In this document: piece by piece, positions 52,701 to 63,900 of the stretch
Numbering within the stretch: the stretch's first letter is position 1
How the letters are laid out: the number at the start of each line of letters is the position of its first letter
Source: Coenobita brevimanus
Taxonomy: Eukaryota > Arthropoda > Malacostraca > Decapoda > Coenobitidae
Assembly (NCBI GenBank): GCA_032717465.1
Contig: CM064748.1
Location: 7,274,685 to 7,338,684, forward strand
Direction of reading: 5' to 3'
Length of the DNA stretch: 64,000 nt
Position numbers and translations under genes: made by a program
The notes under the pieces: generated by a model
Database searches by the model: none
Told to the model about the DNA's origin: nothing
The model's input: only the letters and a program-made list of their open reading frames with translations

Positions 52701-53589
52701 GGCCCCCAGACCAAAGGGCCTCCCTGCACCCCACCGGCGCGGCCCCAGTACGAGGGCTGCCTCCCAGGTCGAGGCCCCCCAGACGGGAGAGCCTCCCTGC
52801 ACCATACCTCCAAGTGCAAGATAGAGTGACTATTACCCAGGAAACAGGGAAAACAGTGACAGTGACTCCGTAAGAAACTGTAGTCAATAGTGGCCCATCA
52901 GAACTCAGTGTTAACAGGGCAGAAAGTGAACTTTGTGAATTATCCTAGTTCCTCCCCATATAAGAGAGTCAGGGAGTTTTCTGTGAACATCTGAGGTAAG
53001 GGCGCGGCCTAGTCAAAAGCTAAGTGTACGTGTCTCCGTGACAAGGTGACAGAGTCGAGTGTCGCAGTCCGCACTCTACCTCTTTTATAGTAATATTCCC
53101 AAACCAGACTCCCAACCTTGTTTATTCCTAGGGTGAACAATCCTATTTATATCCTGCCTCCAAGTGACGTGTAAACCATATTATAGATAATTCACAATCT
53201 CCCTGTGTGAACATTGTAGTGTATATGATTGCTCTGTGGAGCCAAGTGTTAACTCTGTATCTCTGTGTCCCTGTATCTTAAATATCATTCTATGTGTATT
53301 GTTACAAGTAGGATTAAGGTAATAGATGTGTTAAGGTATACTGCCTGGTTTTTATGTCCTGTTCCTTTGTTAGTGCTTTACTTCCGGTCTAGAAAGAGGA
53401 CCCCGCTTCAGTAGCTAGTGTTTTTACGACGAGAAGTCGCCTTAAAAACACAGCATTACAAATAGGAATTGCTAAATGGAACTAATTGATATTTCACAAC
53501 TGTCGCTCAGGGAGAGTCGGGAATAATTATTTTGTGGAGTTCAAATCTAGCATGGTAACAGGCAGTGATTTTTGGGTAGCGTAAGTAAA
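52701..53589 (+). other. LTR-like downstream sequence, copy 1
   Basis: No gene. Shares GTCTAGAAAGAGGACCCCGCTT (in part), ACGAGAAGTCG and terminal CAGCATTACA (ending about 53460) with the sequence after the second ORF. A 3'-processing region, LTR end or both. No primer site follows copy 1. Confidence 0.5.
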
Positions 53590-54711
53590 ATGCGTGACTT
53601 ACAGAACAGTGCCCCCGAAATATACCATAGCGCCCCCGACAACGGGGCAAGCAAGATACAGCCCAGTATGCCCGGGAACGTGCCGACACCCCCACATGGA
53701 CCCCACGGGGTAGCCGCCACCAGTCGGAACAACCCCCGGCAACAACATATGTCAGCCCGGGCCGTGCGCCCCTATGTCACGCAGCCACCATGCCGTCGCC
53801 GTCGTAGGAGAAGGACACTACCTTCACAGAGTGGGATTGTTGAACCAGCTAGGGGTGGAGTTGTTCTAGACACTTCAGACGGCGCCCCTCATCGTGAGTC
53901 GGCCTATTGTCGCTCCCCTCCGCGTGAGATGGCCTATTGTCGCTCCGAAAGTGTCCTGGTAGAGATGGCCTGTTGTCGCTCCCCACCTCGTGAGACGGCC
54001 TATTGTCACTCCGAAAATATCCTGGTAGAGACGGCCTATTGTCGCTCCCCACCTCGTGAGACGGCCTATTGTCGCTCCGAAGGTGTCCTGGTAGAGACGG
54101 CCTTTTGTCGCTCCCCTCCTCATGAGACGGCCTATTGTCGCTCCGAAGGTGTCCTGGTAGAGACGGCCTATTGTCGCTCCGAAGGTGTCCTGGTAGAGAC
54201 GGCCTATTGTCGCTCCCCTCCTCGTGAGACGTCCTATTGTCGCTCCGAAGGTGCCCTGGTAGAGACGGCCTATTGTCGTTCCGAAGGTGTTCTGGTAGAG
54301 ACAGCCTATTGTCGCTCCCGCCCTCGTGAGACGGCCCACTGTCGCTCCGAAGGTGCACAGAAGGAGGCAAGGAGTGAGACGTCACCCCGGCAGGCGACAA
54401 GAGCCCAGGCCTCCCATACCAGAGTGGCTCAGACAGGCCTCACAGCCTCCCCTGGCCTCCGCTCCCTACGTCTGTCTCTAGAACAGACACACCTGACGGG
54501 CCCCAGTGTAAGTCGATGCCGCAGCCCTCCCCTGTTGGCGCCCCTAGACGCTGGAGACCGCAGTCCGCAGCCTCTCCCGATTCTCCCCAGGACACCGGGG
54601 CGCGATCTCCATACACCCCTACGACGATGTAAGGCTCCCACCTCCGGCCGAGACTTACACCAGAGGTTCCTGGAGCTATTCGGCCCCAGTCCCAAGGGCC
54701 ATACCCCTTAG
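53590..54711 (+). CDS. unknown protein with 12/10-residue tandem repeats
   Basis: ATG at 53590 (MRDLQNSAPEIYHSAPD), 373 codons. Unrecognised. An N-terminal Pro-rich region with an Arg run (CRRRRRRRTLP), a central array alternating ETAYCRSEGVLV and ETAYCRSPPR, and a C-terminal region with SRCRSPPLLAPL and FLELFGPSPKGH. The first copy has RRCRSPVLTAPL and LLRLFSPSPKGH, so the two are paralogous. The following LTR-like sequence, primer-site-like motif and gag start suggest this ORF lies within or beside an LTR. The reverse strand is also open across the array because both units are multiples of three, so coding strand is judged from the paralogy. Confidence 0.5.
   Translation: MRDLQNSAPEIYHSAPDNGASKIQPSMPGNVPTPPHGPHGVAATSRNNPRQQHMSARAVRPYVTQPPCRRRRRRRTLPSQSGIVEPARGGVVLDTSDGAPHRESAYCRSPPREMAYCRSESVLVEMACCRSPPRETAYCHSENILVETAYCRSPPRETAYCRSEGVLVETAFCRSPPHETAYCRSEGVLVETAYCRSEGVLVETAYCRSPPRETSYCRSEGALVETAYCRSEGVLVETAYCRSRPRETAHCRSEGAQKEARSETSPRQATRAQASHTRVAQTGLTASPGLRSLRLSLEQTHLTGPSVSRCRSPPLLAPLDAGDRSPQPLPILPRTPGRDLHTPLRRCKAPTSGRDLHQRFLELFGPSPKGHTP
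53895..54365. repeat. 36-bp / 30-bp alternating minisatellite
   Basis: Units begin CCTATTGTCGCTCC and continue either GAAGGTGTCCTGGTAGAGACGG (36 bp in all) or CCTCCTCGTGAGACGG (30 bp in all), mostly alternating. Unit lengths keep the frame. Confidence 0.9.
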
Positions 54712-55302
54712 CCCAGTCCGGAAGCCACGGGTAGCCCAGGACGCGAGAGGACGCCCTTACGAGTTGTCCTGTGCCCTCTTGGTACGCCTCCCCTTTGCGG
54801 TGCCCCTAGCCCGGCAGGATTGCCGACGGCGTGTTCCCGCCTATCCCCACGATGAATACGCGTGATGCTACCCAGAAACAGTGCAAGTGATTTAGGTTAA
54901 GTGTGACATCGCCTAGTACAGTATCGTGCAGTGACTTAATATAGTGAATATCGGGGCAAGTAAGACCACAGTGAGAGAATAAAGGATTGTGGTAATATAC
55001 GTGTAAAGGTTATTGCCTAGAGTTTTTGTGTCCTGCCTCTCTTTATTGCACTAAGCTCCTGTCTCGAAAGAGGACCCCGCTCCACGTTAGGTGTATTAGG
55101 AACGAGAAGTCAAGCCTATTTACACCTAGCATTACACTGGTGGCCAGCGGTGGTTCTAGACCCGGGTTTAAAAGAGAGGTAATCAGGAATATTTGGCAAA
55201 ATGGCAACTAAACCGCACGTTCAGTTACCCAAATTTGACCCCGACCAGTATGATATACACACATATCTGGCAATAATTAAACCCTTACTGGATATTGGAT
55301 AA
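54712..55302 (+). mobile_element. LTR end, primer-site-like motif and truncated gag start
   Basis: LTR-like sequence ends at about 55135 (CTAGCATTACA) and is followed by CTGGTGGCCAGCGGTGG, typical of a primer-site region in Gypsy-type elements. A frame at 55201 (MATKPHVQLPKFDPDQYD) reads like a Gypsy gag N-terminus for about 33 codons before it stops at the junction with unrelated sequence at about 55303. Confidence 0.6.
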
Positions 55303-55743
55303 GACAGGTGTAGGCTTAGCACATATGAGGAAAGTCTTCCCTAAGATCAACGTTGCCAAATTGAAGGAAGGCACTTGCTTTGACCCACAGATTTGTAGCC
55401 TGATGAAAGACAGTCAGTTTGATGCAGCGCTCAAGGCAGACTAACTTAGGGTTTGGATGTCTCTTAAGAAATTCTTCGCTAGTTTTCTGGGTAGCCACCA
55501 TGGAAAAGAGTATGTGGAAATCGTTGAAGACCTCCTGGTTGTGTACCATGAAGTTTGGTGCCACATGTCCCTTAAAATCCATTTTTGTACTTTTTTTTTT
55601 TTTTTTTTAACAAACTTGAGTGATGTTAGTGACGTTCAGGAGAAATGTTTCAACCAGGATATTAAGGTAATAGAGCAAAGATGCCAAGGTAGAATTGGCG
55701 CTGGTATGACGGCTGGCTACATTGGTCAACAAAAGTATAATTA
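55303..55743 (+). pseudogene. fragment of a multicopy arthropod/cnidarian-type protein family, C-terminal part
   Basis: Pieces in two frames: MRKVFPKINVAKLKEGTCF with IDPQICSLMKD-like continuation, then FLGSHHGKEYVEIVEDLL and CFNQDIKVIEQRCQGRIG. They match the C-terminal part of the copy that follows. A poly(T) run interrupts it at about 55590-55608. I recognise this as a family present in many copies in arthropods and hydra, function unknown to me, possibly transposon-derived. Dead copy. Confidence 0.65.
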
Positions 55744-55995
55744 ATTCATCGTTCTGAATTGAAGTGGTCTGATTCCAGGGTAATCGAAGGTGCTGAACTC
55801 GAATATGTCATCAGTAAGGACGTATCAGGTCCAGTTCTTTAAAACCAGTATATCTGTGTATCTTGCTCACAGGATGCGACTCATACATTTGTTTGTTTAG
55901 TTCCATCGATTAAATTTGTATTTTTGTTGCAGGTTATATATATTGTTCTCTTCCATTCCTGCAGAAGTTGTCAGTCACTTTGACAGTGGTGAAAG

Positions 55996-58086
55996 ATGGA
56001 ATGCAGCAAATGTGTAAACAATCCTGACCGTTTTTGCTACATTGGTGGAGCGTTCACCCTGGAAAGCTTCAAGAAACCCATCACGAAGGCTGTTTATAGA
56101 TTCAGGCTGTTTATAGATTCAGGAAAAGACACTTTGAAAGCAGTCCTCCTACACAACGGGAATTGCCTTCCATCCGTGCCAATAGCACATGCGGAGAAGA
56201 TGGCTGAAAGCTTTCAGCTATCGAGTATGAGAAGCATCAGTGGAAAATATGTGGGGCCCTCAAAGTGATCAGTCTACTTCTGGGCCTTCAGAGTGGTTAC
56301 ACAAAGCACATGTGCTTTCTCTGCTTGTGGAACAGTAGAGTTAATGCCGAGCACTATGTAAGAAAAGAATGGTCGGCAAGACCAAAAGATGCACCCGGAA
56401 GTTTCAACTGTCTTCACAAACCCCCTCGGGATCCAGAAAACATATGCTTTCCTCCACTGCATCTCAAGCTGGGCTTGGCGAAATATTTCGTAAAAGCCAT
56501 GGATCAAACGGGTACTGAGTTCAGTGGTTGTCTATGAAGCTCAGTGGCGTGGTATCCAAAGCCAAGATGAAAGCAGGGGTCTTGAATAGTCCTCAGATCC
56601 GCATGCTGGTTAATGATGGTGACTTCATCAATGCATTAAACCTGCTGGAAAGGGACGCATGGGAATCATTCGTGAAAGTCTGTCACGGGGTTTTTGTGAT
56701 TATGCAATATTAAAGAATAATATTCAATAATACTTGATACTTTAAAATGTTACTTGAGAACAGAGACAAGGATGACTCGTGAAAATCAAGCAATGATTAC
56801 TTTATTCCGGCTTACTTCGCCAATTCTCTAAGGACGAGAATTTATAAACTTTCTCAACACTACACAGCAGAGACTATTTACTCACACGTGTTGTTTATTG
56901 GTACTGTTAGCCTCACGAGAAAGTGACTCCACCACCGACAATCAATAACTAATGCTATGAATGATAAGCAGGTTCTTGCTGGTGCATTAACTCCAAGTTG
57001 CACAACGGATTTAAGTTAATAAAAAGGACTAGCCTAAGTACCAGTTATGAATAATGCAAAGCGTTTATGCAAACTAGGATCTATAAGTGAAATAAGCTTA
57101 ATGTGGAGAAATAAAACACGAGTATACATTACATTAACCTCAAGAGAAAAGAACTGTAAATTTATTGATTACAATGAAATAAATTTACATTACATTACGT
57201 CTTAAATGACTTCAGAATAACAAAGAGAATACACTCACTCGCTCACTCAAAAGCTAACTCTTAAGCCTAGGAAAAACGAAGAAAAATACTGGTCAGAAAA
57301 GGGGCTATGCGGGATGAACTGGATGTTGTTGCTGAGGAAGGACGCTGCCACACACGCTAAACCTCTCGCCGATTCACACTAGGTGGGAATTCAGGAACTC
57401 GCTGGACAACGGCGGCACTGCTCCACACTGGGCCCAATCAAACCTGCTTCCACGACGCTCAAATCCTGACTGCATTCAAATTGTGAGGGAGAGGCGAGAG
57501 CGGGCCGTACTTGCTAACGGCTAACGAAAAAATTGTGAGCGAAACACGCCCATATTAAATCACTCAGCGGAGGTGCTAATATCGCGAACAAGGACGATCA
57601 CTTATGAAACAGTGAAAAATTTTACAAAAACCGTCCCAATCGAATGAATGTGTGGGCAGTTGACTGAGTGAAACATACTGGGATTCCACTAGAATTCGTG
57701 GTTTCCGACCAAAGTTCAATGTCACGAGTTTATTTAGATATATGATCGGGCCAACTCGTGACAATGTCTCACTGAACTACCTTGGAAACCATCGTGCAGA
57801 CACCTACAAAGAAATTGTGGGAGGCATGTTACGGAGTTATCAAGCTCTGGGCTCACGGGTGTCCTTGAAGATTCATATCTTTCCCTCCCACCTCGATTTC
57901 TTCCCAGATAACCTCGGAGACATCAGTGACGAGCACGGTGAATGGTTTCACCAAGACATTGCTATAATGGCGAGCAGGTATCAAGGCCGATTCAGTCCCA
58001 TCATGATGGGCAACTACTGCTGGATGCTACAACGTGAAAAGAGTCAGCTGAACAAGCTGAAAAGCAAAGTGCAGAGGTATTTTTAG
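55996..58086 (+). pseudogene. second, longer copy of the same multicopy family, split by an insertion
   Basis: Central part FRLFIDSGKDTLKAVLLHNGN, LLGLQSGYTKHMCFLCLWNSR, PPLHLKLGLAKYFVKAMD, then MKAGVLNSPQIRMLV up to ERDAWESFVKV at 56680. After a 1.08-kb insertion the protein resumes LNYLGNHRADTYKEIV, VSLKIHIFPSHLDFFP, EHGEWFHQDIAIMASRYQGRF and MMGNYCWMLQRE. At least one frameshift near 56265. The conserved FHQDI and FLCLW motifs are intact. The N-terminal Cys-rich half usual in this family is missing. Confidence 0.75.
56681..57763. mobile_element. probable solo LTR
   Basis: 1083 bp starting TGTCACG and ending CGTGACA, with flanks AAGTC (56676-56680) and ATGTC (57764-57768), a one-mismatch 5-bp duplication. 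It contains no coding sequence and interrupts a conserved protein. The terminal format matches that of the 909-bp LTR above, although internal sequence is not obviously alike. Confidence 0.65.
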
Positions 58087-58822
58087 AACTTCATTGCTTG
58101 CTAATAAAATGTACATTGGACTAACATATTTTTGTACCATAAATCATCACAATATTATCTGTGTGTGCCTCAATATTTGTTACGAGGTTGAGACGAGTTA
58201 TGCAACAATATGTTTTCAGTTTGATATTCAAGAAACCTGGTCCAATAGTGCAAAATATCAGACTTGAAATCAGTGCTATCAAAATAGTCAGGGAAACAAA
58301 AAACGTAGGAGAACCATTTTGGCTGTTGACCAGTGCTACAGTAGCCTACTGTTGGATGCTGACACGGGAAACCAGTGTAGAGCACAACGAGAAAAACCAC
58401 AAGCTACTATGAGCACCAGTATTCACAGCGAAATTAACATACAGCACTGGAATAATACACTTGATTTTGTTTCTGCATATTACATTTACATCCCAATTAA
58501 TGTTTCTTGATTACAAAATTATTCCCGGCATAACCAGGTGATAGGACCATACTGATCTCTGACTACTAGAAGAAAAATTTCAAGGCTAAATTTCAGAAAA
58601 TCTGTGCATGATTGAAAACGTAAAAAACATAGTAGTAAGCCGCACAGTCAGTCTACCTCAAATCACCCATTCTCATTTTTCGAACTAAATAAAAACTTGA
58701 AATTGTCGAGTAGTGTTGTTGGTTGTGCCATGTATGATCAACATCATCTTCATCAGCCCCTTTCCCCATAATCGGAGATATGGGGTATCCAGAACTAGGA
58801 ATATATACTGTCTATCTATCTA

Positions 58823-58903
<81 letters not shown>
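58087..58903. other. no gene; (TATC)n/(TA)n microsatellite at the end
   Basis: AT-rich with a second short CWML-like peptide at about 58350 (YCWMLTRETS), possibly a further scrap of the preceding family. A (TATC)n then (TA)n tract fills about 58812-58900. Confidence 0.55.
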
Positions 58904-59775
58904 TCTAAGCTGTACATCTAATCCTATCCACTCGTACACTGATGATTCCACCCTTCACCTTTCCATTCGGTTTCTGCAACGTCCATCTCTGCACTTACTT
59001 CATCAAACAAGGGATGAGGCTATGGCACACCTAATGTCTGACTTGGCTCGTATCTCTGACTGGGGTAAAATTAATTTTGTTCTTTTTAATGCTTCAAAGA
59101 CTCAGTTCTTACACCTATCAACTCGTCAAAATCTTCCACAGGAGTACCCACTAATGTTTAATAATATCCAGCTCAATCCTTCATCATCTTTGAACATGCC
59201 TGGGTTTCACGCAAACAGGACTTATCTTGGAAAGATCATATTACATCTCTTGTAAAATCTGCTTCCAAGAGGTTAGGTGTGCTAAGCCGACTCCATACCT
59301 TCTTTACCTCTATACAATTGTTGACTTTATACACGGGTTTTATTCGCCCCTGTGTAGAGTACAACTCTGATGTGTGGGGAGGCTCCCCACATACAGCTCT
59401 TCTCAATAGGGTTGAGTCAAAGGCTTTTCGTCTCATTAACTCTCCTCTTACTGACTCCCTTCAACCTCTGTCTCTTCGTCACACTGTTGCATCTTTATCT
59501 CTTTTTTATCGCTACTTCAATGGTCACTGCTCCTCTGAACTGTGCTTGTATTCCTCCACCCCTACGACGGGCGCGTAGCACCCCTCTAGCAGCAAACTCT
59601 CATCCCTTTTCCATCCAACTCTCTAATGCAAGAGTTAACCGTTACTCCGAGTCCTTCATTTATGCAACAGGTCAACTCTGGAACTGTCTCCCTCTGTCTG
59701 TATTTCCTGCTTCCTATGATCTCCAGGCTTTCAAACGTAGTGTGTCCAGGCATCTCGAAATGATCGGATCTTGAA
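58904..59775 (+). pseudogene. 5'-truncated non-LTR RT C-terminus, copy 1
   Basis: Starts just before the catalytic box, which reads YTDDSTLH here. RISDWGKINFVLFNASKTQFLHLS, then RPCVEYNSDVWGGSPHTALLNRVESKAFRLINSPLTDSLQPLS, FYRYFNGHCSSELC, YATGQLWNCLPLSVFP. Frameshifts near 59190, 59420 and 59560. A CR1/Jockey-type RT thumb region; clade not determined. Followed by a short tail with A-rich end. Confidence 0.8.
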
Positions 59776-59888
59776 TTAGGCTCTCTCTTGTAGTTTGTTT
59801 TTCTCTTGGAGGGAACAGTTACTGCGGGCTCGCGGCCTTTGGTTCCCTCTTTCTTGCATTTAAAAAAAGATATATATATTGATCAATG

Positions 59889-60755
59889 ATCTAAGCTGTA
59901 TATCTAACCCTAACCACTTGTTCGCTGACGATTCCACCCTTCACCTTTCCATTCGGTTCCTGCAACGACCATCTCAGCAGTTACTTCAACAAACAAGGGA
60001 TGAGGCTATGGCACACCTAATGTCTGACTTGGTTCGTATCTCTGACTGGGGTAAAAGTAATCTTGTTTTTAATGCATCAAAGACTCAGTTTTTGCACCTA
60101 TCATCCAGACAGAATCTTCCACAGGAGTACCCACTAATGTTTAATAATATCCAACTCAATCCTGCATCATCCTTGAATATGCTTAAGGTTTCATTCACTC
60201 GGGATTCGTCTTAGCAAGATCATATTCCATCTCTTGTAAAATCAGCTTCCAAGAGATTACGTGTACTAAGCCGATTCCTTAACTTCTTTACCCCTGCACA
60301 GTTGTTGACTTTATACACGGGTTTTATTCGCCCATGTGTAGAGTACAACTCATCTGTGGGGAGGCTCCCCACATACAGCTCTTCTCAATAGAGTGAAGTC
60401 AAAGACTTTTCGTCTCATCAGCTCTCCTCCTCTTACTGGCTCCCTTCAATCTCTGTCTCTTCGCTGCACTGTTGCCTCTTTATCACTTTTCTATCGCTGC
60501 TTCCATGGTCACTGCTCCTCTGAACTGTCTGCTTGCATCCCTCCACCTACGACGGCAGCATAGCACCTGTCTAGCAACAAACTCTCATCCTTTTTCTGTC
60601 CAACTCTGTAATGCAAGAGTTAACCGTTACTCCCAGTCCTTCATTTATGCAACAGGTCAACTCTGGAACTGTCTCCCTCTGTATTTCCTACTTCCTGTGA
60701 TCTCCAGTCTTTCAAACGCAGTGTGTCCAGGCATCTCGAAGTGAACAGATCTTGA
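59889..60755 (+). pseudogene. 5'-truncated non-LTR RT C-terminus, copy 2
   Basis: Same family, with FADDSTLHLSIRFLQRPS, SDWGKSNLVFNASKTQFLHLS, YATGQLWNCLPL. Frameshifted several times. Truncated at nearly the same point as copy 1 (both begin CTAAGCTGTA with a TA-rich flank). Ends with a G/T-rich segment and an A run at about 60832-60846. Confidence 0.8.
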
Positions 60756-60946
60756 ATTTGGCTCTCTTCTGTATTGTTTTTATTAGAAGGAAATGTTTGC
60801 CGGCTCCTAGCCTTTGGTTTCTTCTTACTCTCAAAAAAAAAAAAAATGCAATTTATGAATGTTCAAAATCGTATAAAACGTCTGTGTCAGTGCTTCCATT
60901 TTTAAGGTAATTACCCTATTTTAGGGTAATCAAGACTGTTGGGGTA

Positions 60947-60966
60947 GATTGATTGATTGATTGTAT
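60947..60966 (-). repeat. (AATC)n tail of the minus-strand LINE
   Basis: GATTGATTGATTGATTG on the plus strand, next to GGCGGCGCAACTGCC. On the minus strand it is the 3' end of the following element, which ends in a tetranucleotide repeat rather than poly(A). Confidence 0.75.
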
Positions 60967-63900
60967 TAAAATCTGGCGGCGCAACTGCCAGGGTCATATG
61001 CCGCCGGACAACAAGTTAAAAGACGCAGCGAATAAATAGTGCAAATTCAAAATAAGAGGTAATAACCATTACTGGAAATAAAACACTAAAAACAATAAAA
61101 TAGTTAAAACAAAATATCCGGTACTATAAAAGTGTAAGGAGGTCCGCCTCCTGAAGAAAGCTAAAGAGAAAACATCATTAAAATCGCTATGGTCTCCACC
61201 AAGCATGTTGAGGAGAGACAATAGGCACCATCTGCCCTCTACTGTCTATGGAGGAATCTCTGGATGCAGGTCTCCCAAACTTGGAGCACTCGACCAGCAA
61301 GTGTCGAACAGTAAGGGGAACAAGGCAATCATCACAGTGATACTCGTTAGTCTACACCACTCATCAGGAACTACCATGTGTAAGTCGAGAGTGTCCCCTA
61401 TTCGAAGCCCTTCCATTAAGAGCCACCTCCAATCGCCCCGAGGCATGGGAGTGGAAGAACCCTCGAAGGCATAACCACTCTCTGAAAAGACCTCTTTCAG
61501 CTTCGCATTATGAGCGACACCATCCCAGTGTCTCTGCCAGCACATACAAATTCTAGTGCCGCAGGGTACGGTGTTACATCAGAAATAGGAAGTGGAGATA
61601 GTCTGGTTGGGGGCTGTTGAGAGGCAACGCAGCCTTTGCCGAAGGATGCATCCGCCTTCTCATTGCCCACCACACCAACATGTGCAGGAACCCAACAAAA
61701 ATCCACTCTCTTCCCCCGACGCCTGATGAGGAACAGCCACTCCAAGATAGCTAAAACTATAGGATGGGAAGAGTAAAATGAGTCCAGAGCCAAAAGCGCT
61801 CCTTGGGAGTCACTAAAAATGAAGTAAAATAATTGTCAGGGTGAAAGAAACACCAACTCCAGGGCTAAAACGATAGCTGACAGCTCTGCAGTAAAAACTG
61901 AGGCAACCAAAGGAAGACTACCTCCACGGTTAAAATTGGGAAATACCACTCCAAAACCAACACCAGATGTGGATTTAGAGCCATCAGTATAAACAGGCAC
62001 AGAACCACCATGACTCGTGGAATGTTCTAAAAATAGCTGTAAAAGACACTGTGGAGCGACAGAATCCTTTGAGCCTGTAATAGACCAGCAAAAAGTTACC
62101 TTGGGTAATATCCATGGCACAACCCTCGAGATTCGAACGGGACTGACTGATACTGCCGTCAAATCAAACTCCTCCATGATATCCCGAACCCTATAGCCAA
62201 ATGGACGAGGCATGCGAGGGTGTCTACTATAATACAAAAAACAAGACTGTTTTGTCACACACTCACAGACAAGTGAATCTGGAAGGCGACGAATCCGGAG
62301 CCAGCACTGTGCTGCAACTGACTGACGCAGTAGATCTAAGGGAGGCACACCAGCTTCCACCAATAAGCTGGGAATTGGAGATGACCGGAAAGCCCCAGTT
62401 GCAAGGCGAAGACCAGAATTATAGACAGCATCTAGAGTTTTTAGTCTGGTCTCTGTGGCAGAGGAGTATACCTCGCAGCCATATGACAGCCTGGAGGTTA
62501 CAAAAACCTGAAACAAATGCAAGAGCATCCTCCAATCAGCACTCCTAAGAGGTATGGGACAGTACCCTCAATAGACTGAGGGCTTTCATACACGATGCTT
62601 TAAGATTTGCCAAGTGTGAAACTCCATGTCAAACGGCTGTCAAACGTCAGGCCCAAGAACTTCGTCTCTGGCAAACAGCGGAGTTCTCCTGCCACAGAGC
62701 TGGAGATCAGGGTCCGGGTGTAAACCCCCTCTCATCCTACAGAAGTGCATAGCCACAGTCTTAGAAGTAGAAAACCGAAAACCCCTTGGAAGTGGCCCAG
62801 GCAGAAATCTTATCCAAGGCAACAAGTGCTGCATACGCCAGCTCGACAGCAGACATGCGGGGAACCCATGAAAGCCATATAGCCAAGTCATCCACATAAA
62901 GGGATGAGGATACCCCACCAGGCACATTATCAAGGATACCGTTGATGGCCACTGTAAACAGGGAGACACTTAATACACTTCCCTGTGGGACTCCTTCCTC
63001 CTGGCACAGTGGTGCAGAGAAGGAAGAACCCACACGGACCCGAAAAACACGATCAGTCTAGGAAGTCTCCAAGCAAGACAGGTAGTCGACCTTCACGTAA
63101 ACCAAAGGCATGAAGTTGTTGGAGGATGCCATGGCGCCAGGCAGTGTCATAAGCCTTCTCAAAGTCAAAAGAACACAGCCACAAGATGTTGCTTGGAGGC
63201 AAAGGCTTCACAGATCGATGTTTCTAGCCTGATAAGGTTGTCTGAAGTGCACCGTAATTTACGGAAACCACTCTGTGAAGGAGAGAGAAAGCAACCCTTC
63301 TCCAGAAACCAAATAAGTCTGACATTGACCATCTTCTCGAACAGCTTGCACACACATGATGTTAAAGCGATGGGACGGTAGTTGGTGACTTGGGAATGAT
63401 CTTTACCAGGCTTGGGAATGGGGAGGACAGTACCCAACTTCCAATTCCTGGGAATAGAGCCCTCGCTCCAAACCCTGTTAAAAAGATCCAATAAAAACTG
63501 AAGTGAATCAGTTGACAGATGACGGAGCAGAGCGTATGGAATGTCGTCAGGCCCAGGAGCACTGTCACTGCACTCTGAGAGGGCAGCTCGTAGCTCACGG
63601 AGGTTGAAGTCTAAATTATATGGCTCTCCGCCACGAAAGCGACCACCGGGTGGAGCAAAGTTAACACCTCGTAATTCCAAATCACGGCGATGGTGTGCCA
63701 TTGGCGAGGTAGGATCCTTCCTGGAGACACTAGCAAAGTGATCGGCAAATATGTCAGCAACCACCTTAGGATCAGCTATCTTCACAGCACCATGGGACAA
63801 GACAGGAGGAGGAGGGACTGCGAACTTCCCAGATATCTTGCGCACTCTATTCCACACTTGTGTGAGCGGAGTCTTTGTTATAATTGAGGAAACATAAGCT

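Noticed and set aside
53849..54400. Minus-strand ORF with RSDNRPSLPGHL repeats as a gene; CRISPR-like array
   Set aside because: It is the reverse of the 36/30-bp minisatellite. The array has no unique spacers, and the plus-strand ORF has a paralogue.
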